Shown here piece after piece: positions 46,301 through 53,265 of a DNA stretch of 64,000 nt. Within the stretch, counting starts at the first letter, position 1. Every line of letters begins with the position of its first letter. A program made the position numbers and the translations under genes. Source of the stretch: Chitinilyticum piscinae (GTDB taxonomy: Bacteria > Pseudomonadota > Gammaproteobacteria > Burkholderiales > Chitinibacteraceae); contig NZ_JADFUA010000003.1 of NCBI RefSeq assembly GCF_015223195.1, forward strand, positions 310,001-374,000. Direction: 5' to 3'. The notes beneath the pieces were generated by a model that saw nothing but the letters and a program-made list of their open reading frames with translations, ran no database searches and was not told the DNA's origin.

Positions 46301-49300
46301 GCACCGGTAGATCCTGCTCCAGCAGCACATGAACGGCATCGGCCATCAAGGGCGCATCATGGGCAGTCCCGGCAAGTGCCAGCTCCACCTCTTCAGCGGC
46401 CGACACACCTGCTGCATCAGTAACAGCTGGGGCCAATTCCTCGAACACCAGCTCGTCCAGCACCGGCTCATCCAGCGCCACCGTTTCAAGTTGCAAGCCG
46501 GATGGTTCAGTCTGCAAGAATGCAGCGAGATCATCGTGCGCAAGGTCGACCACCGGTAATTCGAGCGGGGCGTCGACCGGAAGAATCTCGGCATCCAGCT
46601 CAATCGGCTCATCCGCAGCAATATCCAGCTCCACCGCTTGCGGCCGCATTGCTTCAAGCCTCGCCACCCATTCCGGCGCTGCTTGTGGTGCACGCAGTGC
46701 GAAGATGTCTTCCAGCATGCCGCTCAAGTGTGCTGCGGCATCGACAAACAGGGAAACATGCTCGCTGGCTTCGGCTCCGAGCTGCTGCAGGGCATGTTCG
46801 AGCGCATAGGCGAGCTCGCCCTGGGCACGGAAACCGGTGGTTGAAACGATCCCGCCCAGTGTATGGGCTGCCAGCACAAAGCCATCCTCGACTTCGCCGC
46901 GCTCGGCCAGCACGGATACACCATGCTGCAGTGCTTGCAGGCGGCTTGCCGCCTCTTCCCGGAAGATATCAAACAGCGCCGGCGAGACTGTCACGGCTCC
47001 GATCACGACCTCGGCAGGTGCTTGCACGCTCAATTGCGGCTCGGCAACAGGAGCCGCGGTAGCCTCCTCTGCTTCGGCTCCACCTTCCAGGCTCAGCCTG
47101 GCCCGCTCGGCCAGCGCGTCGATCTCACTCGCTTCAACAGCGGCAGCGCCTGCAGCCTGCAGTTCGGCTACCCAGCCAGCAAAAGCCGCATGCGCTTGAG
47201 CAACCAGCTCCAGCAATACCGGCGAAGCCGGACGCTCTGCCTGGAGCCACTTGTTCATGACCTGTTCAATTGTCCAGGCCACTTCGCCCAGCTGGTTCAG
47301 GCCGACCATGCGACCACTGCCCTTGAGGGTATGGAAGGCACGCCGGATGACGGTCAATGCTTCACGGTCATGCGGCGCATGCCGGCAGATATCCAGATGA
47401 CTGGCAATCGTTGCGAGTACTTCGACCGCTTCCTCGAGATAGACCTCAAGCAGCTCGGCATCCACCGCCATCTCGGACACCGGCAGCGGACGCGCAGGAG
47501 CGGGACTCGCCACCGGAACCACGACCGGTTCAGCTACTTGCTCTACCGAGACAGACTGCGACTCGACCTGACTGGCAGGGGCCAGTTCGTCGACCACAAC
47601 GTCGTGAACCAACTCCGGCTCGAGGACTGCGGCCAGTTCGTCCGGAGCCTGCACACTCGCCTGTTCACGCCCTGTTAGCTTGTCGAGTAGCGGCTGCAAC
47701 AAGGCTTCCTGATCGCGCCCCTGCTCGAGGTCATCAACAAAGAAGCCAAGAGCGGATAAGGCCTCAGCCAGCAGTTCCAGTTCATCCTGCACCACCGTAC
47801 GCTTGGCACCGGCGTATTCCTGAATACGCTGCAGCGATTCTTCGAGCAGGCTAACCGCCAGGGGGCGATCCAGCATCAGCAAGGCACCCTGAACCTGTCG
47901 CAGCATCGGCTCAGCCGCACCCAGACCATCGATCTGCTCGGGGTTGCGGAAGAACGCATCCAGAAGTTCTTCCAGCTCCTGGAGGTTACTGCGCATTTCA
48001 TGCGCAAGTTGTGCCAGCAGCAGGCGCTCCTGTGCGGCCTGGCTAATGGTATCGAGATGCGGCACATCGACGGCGGCACCGGGGTTAGCCAACCGTGCAA
48101 TGACGGCGTCCACTTGCAAATCGAAATCGTCCGCCTCGCGCGGGAAAGCCTGCAATGCGTGATCCACCAGCAGCAGCCCGGTAGCAAACTCGAGTGCGAA
48201 TGCCTCGCCGATCTCGCCATTAAGCCCTGCCAGTGCGGCTGACAACGCGTTGCCCAGTCTCTGCAATGCCGGCAGATCCAGTGCGGCCAGACGCACCGAG
48301 ACCTCCTGCATGTGCTGCCGCAGCTGCGGCAGGCGATCGCGCTGACCTGCAGACAGGCGCGCCCAGCCCTCTTTCAGCGTCCCGATATCATCGCGTAGAC
48401 GATGAGCATCCCGCATGGCTGCCTGCGCACCAGCGCTCATGGTGTTATCGTCACCCGGCAGCAGCGTGCGCAATTCGAAAGCGGTTACCAGATGGCGAGC
48501 CAGCGCACTGTCGCAATCCAGCTGAGCTAGCACATACAGCATGTCGCGGAATAGGCGCTCGGCAATCTTGTTGGAGCCATCGGCAAGGCGGCGCAGCTGA
48601 AGATTGAGACGCAGCAACAACTGTCGCGGTGCGAGATCGAGCGAATCGGCATTACGCGCCGTCGCCAGCGCATCAAGCAGCGCTGTCGCAGACCACCAGA
48701 ATGCACTCGCCACCGACGAAGTCTGCGCCTTGGCCAAGTCGGCCAGCGCCCCCGCCATCGGGCGAGCTAGCGCAACCTGCCCTTTCAACAGACGCAACAG
48801 CCCGCTTTCGAACATGGCACGACGCTGCCGGACAAATGCCGGCCATTCGGCCTGGCCGATCACCTTCTTTGGCAGGCCGGCAGGCAGATCCAGCATCAGC
48901 TGCGGGAAAAACAGCTCAGCACCAGTCACCTGAGTGCCCCGAGCCTGCGCCAGGGCGGCAAAGCTGGGCAACAACACCAGCGGCACATTCGGCATTTCTG
49001 CCTGCAGCCGCTCCAGATACTGGGCAATCTCATGCACCGCCTGATCCAGTACCGCCGGAACCTCAAAAGATGGTTGCTCCTCCAGAGCCTGGATCAGCTG
49101 CTCGGCCTCTTCGCAAAAGCGCGCCAGCCCAGCAAGCTCCACCAGCTCCAGCGCACCATAAGCCTGGTGCAAATGCGTGCGGGCATGGCGCAGAGATGCG
49201 GCATCCCCGGATACGGAGGCCTGCTGCAACGCTTCCCGCGCTCGCTGGAGGGCACTGTCGATCTCGCCCTTGACCCAAGTCAGAGAGCTTTTATCAAATT

Positions 49301-49316
49301 CGGTATGAATGCTCAT
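43302..49316 (-). CDS. chpA: Hybrid chemosensory histidine kinase ChpA/PilL
   Basis: A 2004-residue CheA-type kinase with several Hpt modules, controlling type IV pilus motors. Two canonical Hpt domains carry the phosphorylatable His662 (FHTLKGSGRMVG) and His1296 (LHTVKGSARMSG); a third segment, AAHTLGGIVSTTG, lacks the Lys. Residues about 950-1200 are acidic and Leu/Ala-rich and include a pure Ala-Glu run at about 1146-1166 encoded by a hexanucleotide repeat. The kinase core spans about 1540-1700 (N-box MLRNAVDHGLES, DDGQGLN, GRGIGMDVV), a CheW domain follows, and a C-terminal receiver has Asp1935 (LVDIEMPRMDG). It is the last gene of pilG-H-I-J-chpA. No pilK (CheR) or chpB (CheB) gene is present. 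Confidence 0.96.
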   Translation of the reverse strand: MSIHTEFDKSSLTWVKGEIDSALQRAREALQQASVSGDAASLRHARTHLHQAYGALELVELAGLARFCEEAEQLIQALEEQPSFEVPAVLDQAVHEIAQYLERLQAEMPNVPLVLLPSFAALAQARGTQVTGAELFFPQLMLDLPAGLPKKVIGQAEWPAFVRQRRAMFESGLLRLLKGQVALARPMAGALADLAKAQTSSVASAFWWSATALLDALATARNADSLDLAPRQLLLRLNLQLRRLADGSNKIAERLFRDMLYVLAQLDCDSALARHLVTAFELRTLLPGDDNTMSAGAQAAMRDAHRLRDDIGTLKEGWARLSAGQRDRLPQLRQHMQEVSVRLAALDLPALQRLGNALSAALAGLNGEIGEAFALEFATGLLLVDHALQAFPREADDFDLQVDAVIARLANPGAAVDVPHLDTISQAAQERLLLAQLAHEMRSNLQELEELLDAFFRNPEQIDGLGAAEPMLRQVQGALLMLDRPLAVSLLEESLQRIQEYAGAKRTVVQDELELLAEALSALGFFVDDLEQGRDQEALLQPLLDKLTGREQASVQAPDELAAVLEPELVHDVVVDELAPASQVESQSVSVEQVAEPVVVPVASPAPARPLPVSEMAVDAELLEVYLEEAVEVLATIASHLDICRHAPHDREALTVIRRAFHTLKGSGRMVGLNQLGEVAWTIEQVMNKWLQAERPASPVLLELVAQAHAAFAGWVAELQAAGAAAVEASEIDALAERARLSLEGGAEAEEATAAPVAEPQLSVQAPAEVVIGAVTVSPALFDIFREEAASRLQALQHGVSVLAERGEVEDGFVLAAHTLGGIVSTTGFRAQGELAYALEHALQQLGAEASEHVSLFVDAAAHLSGMLEDIFALRAPQAAPEWVARLEAMRPQAVELDIAADEPIELDAEILPVDAPLELPVVDLAHDDLAAFLQTEPSGLQLETVALDEPVLDELVFEELAPAVTDAAGVSAAEEVELALAGTAHDAPLMADAVHVLLEQDLPVLAAPGTGAVELPDAQSSEEVAGTLEAVNLDLPELGDAQPDETEQLLDLDALPALDLDDLAILDIPADADVSLDEAPELLLQGIGLKINEELVLPDIGAEVLPDLPLMDELTAAEVEPVAALPLEPLELALPELDLSLSLPAEAEAEAEAEAEAEAEAEAEAVTINILEHDTDAELPVPGMFEPELDVPDLAEEHAVVAFPDVLEAQGADVELAVLAGAAAMPELLVQEQAAPEVQVSIDAALADDIDEQLLPIFIEEADELLPQLAAQLRELVAADGDPAEIIKGMKRTLHTVKGSARMSGAMRMGEVAHQMESRLIEAGSAITPALLSGLEAEYDFMHSLYDELSGRKPAAQPVAAAQSVASEPAAVQAAPAVARADVPRQLLAAAETDSKTSIRVKSELVDQLVNQAGEVAIARSRIEAEMLALKSSLMDLTENVTRLRGQLRELEIQAESQMQARNRELQDAHVEFDPLEFDRFTRLQEITRFMAESVNDVATVQHNLLKNLDESSAALLAQSRMTKELQQSLMRVRMVPFGSVSERLYRLTRQAGKETGKKVNLELKGARVDIDRGVLEKMISPFEHMLRNAVDHGLESADARLAAGKPEFGEIQIEVRQEGNELVLQLKDDGQGLNLERIKAKAFERGLIPAGRELSQQELCQLIFEPGFSTASQVTQLSGRGIGMDVVKNEISNLGGKVDVSTEPGVGTTFTIHLPLTLAVTQVLLVKAGERLIAIPSVMVEQVQEVKMEALQRLYDTREQEWLGHRYRFAYLPRLVGDATTLPEQKRYNTVLLLRSGAERIALHIDELVKNLEVVVKPIGPQLARVPGVVGATVLGTGEIVLIMNPLTLLALAPQISQAGRQAAEAQAAAPVATAEEALLQAPVVMVVDDSLTVRKITSRLLAREGYQVVTAKDGVDALQQLHDVKPAVMLVDIEMPRMDGFELTRNIRADEGTRAIPIIMITSRTADKHKNYAFELGVNVFLGKPYQEDELLGHIRHFAGQ
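45819..45881. repeat. Hexanucleotide microsatellite (GGCTTC)10 inside chpA
   Basis: Ten uninterrupted copies of GGCTTC run from 45819 to 45878 on the plus strand, followed by GGC. On the coding strand this is GAAGCC, giving an Ala-Glu dipeptide run. Copy-number changes by slippage would keep the reading frame. Confidence 0.95.
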
Positions 49317-49391
49317 GGCGGTGAACCCGTCGCAGCGGCCAGACGGCGCTTGCGCACCATCTGGCTCAGTAAATCACGTGCCTGTAGGGAA

Positions 49392-51578
49392 TCAGGACAG
49401 CTTGAAGCCCGAAACCGAAGCCTTCAGTTCCGATGTGAGGCCGGAAATCTTACCAACCGACTCGGCCGATTGCTTGGTACCGGTCGTGGTCTGCTGCGTA
49501 ATCGCCAGAATTTCGCGCATGGCCTGAGTGACCCGTGAGGCCAGATCAGTCTGCGCCTCGGTTTCGTGCGCAATACCTTCAATCAGGCGAGCCAGTTCTT
49601 TCGATACACGGCCGATTTCGGTCAGTGCGGTACCGGCTGCATCAGACAGCTTTGCACCTTCAACTACACCCTGGGTCGACAGCTCCATCGCAGCCACCGC
49701 ATCGTGGGTATCGGTCTGAATTGTCTTCACAATCGCGCCGATCTGCTTGGTTGCTTCTGCAGAGCGCTCCGCCAGTCGCTGAACTTCTTCGGCCACCACA
49801 GAGAAGCCGCGACCGGCCTCACCGGCGGCTGCGGCCTGGATGGCGGCATTCAGCGCCAGTACGTTAGTCTGTTCGGTAATGTCGGAAATCAGCTCCACGA
49901 TTTCGCCAATTTCCTGGGAAGATTCACCCAGTCGCTTGATCCGCTTCGCCGTTTCCTGAATCTGCTCGCGAATTTCGCCCATACCCTTGATCTGGTTATT
50001 TACAGCCTCGGCACCTTGCTCCGCGGCCTCCAGGGAGGTCTTGGCCACCTGGGCCGATTCTGCGGCATTTGCCGATACACCCTGAATCGAGCGAGCCATC
50101 CGTTCAACGTTGCTGGAAGTTTGCTCGATTTCCTGAGACTGGCGTTCAGCAGCCTGAAGCAGCTCATTGGCAATGGCCTGCGCCTGTCCTGCCGAGCCAT
50201 CCACCTGCGAAGCAGCACGGTTGATACCGCCAATCAGTGTACGCAATTCTTCAATCGTGTAATTGATCGAGTCAGCAATCGCGCCCGTCAAGTCTTCGGT
50301 TACGGACGCCCTGACAGTCAGGTCACCATCGGCCAGATCGGACATTTCATTCAGCAATCGCAAAATCGCATCCTGGTTTTTGCGGTTTTCCGCTTCAGAA
50401 TTCAGGCGGCGACGCACGGATTCCTGGTTGAACACGCGAACCAGCAGGTAGAGTGAGCCCACCGCAATGACAGCAAGACAGGCTTCCAGCACCGAGGTGA
50501 TCAGGTTTGCCGTGCGGTTCTCGTAAGCTGCGGCCAGATTCTGGGTTGCCAGCAACAAGGCGTCCGACTCTTTCACGATGCTCTGGTTGGCCTTGCGGGT
50601 ATCCACCAGAGGCTTCATGTTCTTGGAGAACGATGTCACCACCTTTTCGAAGTCGGCAAACGAGGTTTTGATGCCGTTCAGCTCGGCCACCAGCGCGGAG
50701 GAAGACACCGGACGCAAGCCCAGCTCATCATTACCCTGCAGGAAACCATCGACGATATCCTTGAACGTCGCCACATCCTTGCCCAGCAGGAATACCACGT
50801 CAGGATTGATCAATTCACTGGCGAGAGTGGCATTGGCGTTCTTGGCCATACGTTGGGAAAGCATACCGAGCTGCCCGGCCGCTTCCAGCTCTCGCTGGGT
50901 CGCCCCGTTTTCAGCGAGAGAGCCGCTGAATTGCTGAATCTGCTCCAGCAGGTTTGTGTCATTGGCATTAATGCCCTCAACCGCCTTGCCTACGGCCTCC
51001 AGTGACTTTTGCTGCTCCAGAATGGTTTGTACATTAGGGCGAGGCGGCTGAGCGCCTGGCTTGAAGTTGGTCGACCAGGTTGCATTGATCTTGTCCAGCT
51101 CATCGGTCACACCGACGCTCATGGAAAAAAAACCGCGGCTTGATTGCAGTTGCTCGAGGTTCAAGCCGAATTTTTCATAGGAATCACGCAGAACCGGGAA
51201 GGCCGCAGGAATGCCCTGAACAGACTGAGTGGAAGCACGTGCCAGTCGTTGCGAGAGCATCTGCATTTCCGTGGCGATCGAGCGGCGCTCCGCGTTCAGA
51301 TTGGATGCACGGAAGGAAAGCAGCGCCACAACCACGAAGGCAATGCCGGAAACCAGCACCAGCAAGAGCAGCAAAGCCATCTGCTGACGGCTGCTCCAGT
51401 GGCCAATCAGGGGCAAGGGCTTGAGCAACTTGCTTTCATCAGCATCAGGAACCCTGATCCGGTCAAGAATCCAGGTGGTTTTCAGCGGGTCAAAACCCTT
51501 CTTTTCTCCCGCAGCTTGTCCTGCTCCGGATTTACCGGCCCCGGAAAACAGACTGCGGATGCGCTCCATCACTGCCAT
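49392..51578 (-). CDS. pilJ: Type IV pilus methyl-accepting chemotaxis protein PilJ
   Basis: A 728-residue chemoreceptor. After a short cytoplasmic N-terminus there is a first membrane helix at about 67-90 ([20 protein letters not shown]). A periplasmic sensing region of about 265 residues with tandem PilJ-type segments ([36 protein letters not shown]) follows, then a second helix at about 357-380. The HAMP and signalling domains come last, with the hairpin tip [20 protein letters not shown]. It feeds the ChpA kinase through the adjacent CheW-like PilI. The ATG is preceded by a GGAGGAGAA ribosome binding site. Confidence 0.95.
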   Translation of the reverse strand: MAVMERIRSLFSGAGKSGAGQAAGEKKGFDPLKTTWILDRIRVPDADESKLLKPLPLIGHWSSRQQMALLLLLVLVSGIAFVVVALLSFRASNLNAERRSIATEMQMLSQRLARASTQSVQGIPAAFPVLRDSYEKFGLNLEQLQSSRGFFSMSVGVTDELDKINATWSTNFKPGAQPPRPNVQTILEQQKSLEAVGKAVEGINANDTNLLEQIQQFSGSLAENGATQRELEAAGQLGMLSQRMAKNANATLASELINPDVVFLLGKDVATFKDIVDGFLQGNDELGLRPVSSSALVAELNGIKTSFADFEKVVTSFSKNMKPLVDTRKANQSIVKESDALLLATQNLAAAYENRTANLITSVLEACLAVIAVGSLYLLVRVFNQESVRRRLNSEAENRKNQDAILRLLNEMSDLADGDLTVRASVTEDLTGAIADSINYTIEELRTLIGGINRAASQVDGSAGQAQAIANELLQAAERQSQEIEQTSSNVERMARSIQGVSANAAESAQVAKTSLEAAEQGAEAVNNQIKGMGEIREQIQETAKRIKRLGESSQEIGEIVELISDITEQTNVLALNAAIQAAAAGEAGRGFSVVAEEVQRLAERSAEATKQIGAIVKTIQTDTHDAVAAMELSTQGVVEGAKLSDAAGTALTEIGRVSKELARLIEGIAHETEAQTDLASRVTQAMREILAITQQTTTGTKQSAESVGKISGLTSELKASVSGFKLS

Positions 51579-51623
51579 GCTGACTTCTCCTCCCGTCGCA
51601 TTACATCAACGGTTTTTGCCTTG

Positions 51624-52139
51624 TTATGCGATACCAACCTGCAGAAATACTGGCGACTGCGCCAGTTCATCCATTTTCAGCGCATTCCAGCGCACACCCG
51701 CTGCATCGCGGTAAACCTGCCCCTGCCACGACTTTTCAGCATTATCCTCAGCCAGCACTTCCAGATCCGCCAGATGCTTCAGCCCCAGCATGCGACTGAC
51801 CAGAATGGATGCGTGTGGCAATAATCGAGGCTGAATCAGCAGCAATCGGCTAGCCGGAGTCGGCACCAAGGGAGGCTCACCGAAAAATGCGGCAGCATCG
51901 GCAACACTGACCAGATTGCCGCGGATATTGGCCACGCCACGAAACCATCCTTGCGCCAGCGGCACCGAGGCAACAGCAGGGACCGGCATGACCTCGGCAA
52001 CGTCCGCCAGATCAACGAGCCAATTCTGCGCACCAATCTGCACCCCCAGACGCGCATCCACCTGCGCAACGGTCGTCGCCGTTTGCAAGCGTGCAACGAC
52101 GCCCTCCTGATACTCCCGCAGACTAACGCGCTTCGACAT
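51624..52139 (-). CDS. pilI: CheW-like coupling protein PilI
   Basis: A 171-residue CheW-domain adaptor linking PilJ to ChpA. The N-terminal strand-rich fold is visible in LGVQIGAQNWLVDLADVAEV and the family's WFRGVANIRGNLVSVADAA. It lies between pilH and pilJ in the conventional order. It is somewhat degenerate compared with enteric CheW, as usual for PilI. Confidence 0.92.
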   Translation of the reverse strand: MSKRVSLREYQEGVVARLQTATTVAQVDARLGVQIGAQNWLVDLADVAEVMPVPAVASVPLAQGWFRGVANIRGNLVSVADAAAFFGEPPLVPTPASRLLLIQPRLLPHASILVSRMLGLKHLADLEVLAEDNAEKSWQGQVYRDAAGVRWNALKMDELAQSPVFLQVGIA

Positions 52140-52175
52140 GACTCACCCCTAAAATCATCCAAGTGACGAAAATTG

Positions 52176-52538
52176 TCACAGCTTGCCGATTTTGGTCAGC
52201 AACTCCTGCGGGTCGACCGGCTTGACCACATACTCGACCGCGCCCTGACGGCGAGCCCAGACCATATCGGTCTCTTGGTTCTTGGAGGTGCACATGATGA
52301 TGGGGATGTGCTTGGTTGCCTCATCCTTGCTGATCGTGCGGGTAGCCTGGAAGCCATTCATGCCCGGCATCACCACATCCATCAGGATCAGGTCAGGCTG
52401 CAGATCCTTGGTTTTGGCTACAGCCTCCTCACCGGACTCCAGCGCAATGACCTGAAAGCCGTTTTTAGTGAGCAGCTCACCCAGGAAGTGACGCTCGGTC
52501 GGGGAGTCATCTACGATCAGGATTTTCTTGATTGTCAT
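52176..52538 (-). CDS. pilH: Single-domain response regulator PilH
   Basis: A 120-residue receiver. IVDDSPTE (acidic pair), the phospho-acceptor Asp in LILMDVVMPGMNGF, the switch Thr/Ser in IIMCTSKNQ and the Lys in YVVKPVDP are all present. In Pseudomonas PilH modulates pilus retraction control. It is encoded 29 bases after pilG. Confidence 0.95.
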   Translation of the reverse strand: MTIKKILIVDDSPTERHFLGELLTKNGFQVIALESGEEAVAKTKDLQPDLILMDVVMPGMNGFQATRTISKDEATKHIPIIMCTSKNQETDMVWARRQGAVEYVVKPVDPQELLTKIGKL

Positions 52539-52567
52539 ATCGGTCGTTTCGCTTGAAAAAACAATGA

Positions 52568-52951
52568 TCAGGCAGCCTGCGCGTGCGCGCCGACGGCGGC
52601 CAGCAGACTGTCTTTGGTGAACGGCTTGGTCAGATACTCGTCGGACCCCACCATGCGCCCGCGCGCACGGTCGAACAAGCCATCCTTGCTGGACAGCATG
52701 ATCACCGGCGTTGCCTTGAACTTGGGATTTTTCTTGATCAGCGCGCAGGTTTGGTAGCCATCCAGCCGAGGCATCATCACATCGACGAAGATTAGATCAG
52801 GATGGTGATCTGCAATCTTGGCAAGAGCATCAAAACCATCTTCAGCAAGAATGACCTCACACCCAGCCTGGCCAAGAAAAATCTCGGCACTACGGCGGAT
52901 CGTGTTGCTGTCATCGATAACCATAACCTTCACGCCAGTCAAATTCGGCAT
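52568..52951 (-). CDS. pilG: Single-domain response regulator PilG
   Basis: A 127-residue receiver that promotes pilus extension signalling in Chp systems. VMVIDDSNTIRRSAE, the phospho-Asp in LIFVDVMMPRLDGYQ, VIMLSSKDG and YLTKPFTK are the family motifs. An AGGA ribosome binding site supports the ATG at 52951 over the GTG at 52957. It is the first gene of the leftward operon. The 308-base gap upstream (52952-53265) holds an imperfect inverted repeat at 52977-53003 and the sigma-54 promoter of the divergent RTX gene. Confidence 0.95.
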   Translation of the reverse strand: MPNLTGVKVMVIDDSNTIRRSAEIFLGQAGCEVILAEDGFDALAKIADHHPDLIFVDVMMPRLDGYQTCALIKKNPKFKATPVIMLSSKDGLFDRARGRMVGSDEYLTKPFTKDSLLAAVGAHAQAA

Positions 52952-52976
52952 TCGCACAGATCCTAGGACTAGTTAC

Positions 52977-53003
52977 TTGCGACAGGAGAAGCCCCTGCCG
53001 CAA
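52977..53003. other. Imperfect inverted repeat upstream of pilG
   Basis: TTGCGACAGG (52977-52986) is complementary to CCTGCCGCAA (52994-53003) except at one position. It lies 26 bases upstream of the pilG start and could be a regulatory site or leader hairpin. Confidence 0.35.
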
Positions 53004-53150
53004 CCAGACTGCAAAGTCTTTTTGTTTCCGGCAAATCATACGTTCAGCGCTAGCACATGGACAAGGCATTTAGATCAAGCCCCCCCGAACACCCGCCCAA
53101 GATGCAACACCACGCAGCGATAGCGCCTCCTGTCAGTACTTTTGCTTTCT

Positions 53151-53166
53151 TGGTACGAAATTTGCA
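53151..53166 (+). promoter_or_regulatory. Sigma-54 (-24/-12) promoter for the RTX gene
   Basis: TGGTAC-GAAAT-TTGCA has GG at 53152-53153 and GC at 53164-53165, exactly ten bases apart as sigma-54 requires. It departs from the TGGCAC-N5-TTGCW consensus at one base. The predicted transcript starts near 53177, about 90 bases before the ATG. Confidence 0.65.
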
Positions 53167-53265
53167 ATGATAGCAAGATTGCGCACGCAGACAGCCAGCG
53201 CAAACACATGACAAGCCGTACCCAACCACTTGTCATCATCAATTCGAAACAAGGAGAGACCGACC

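Noticed and set aside
45082-46332. A 416-codon Ser-rich open frame on the plus strand with a Ser-Ala repeat
   Set aside because: It is the reverse reading of the acidic Ala-Glu linker of ChpA. The apparent Ser-Ala repeat is just the same hexanucleotide read in another frame.
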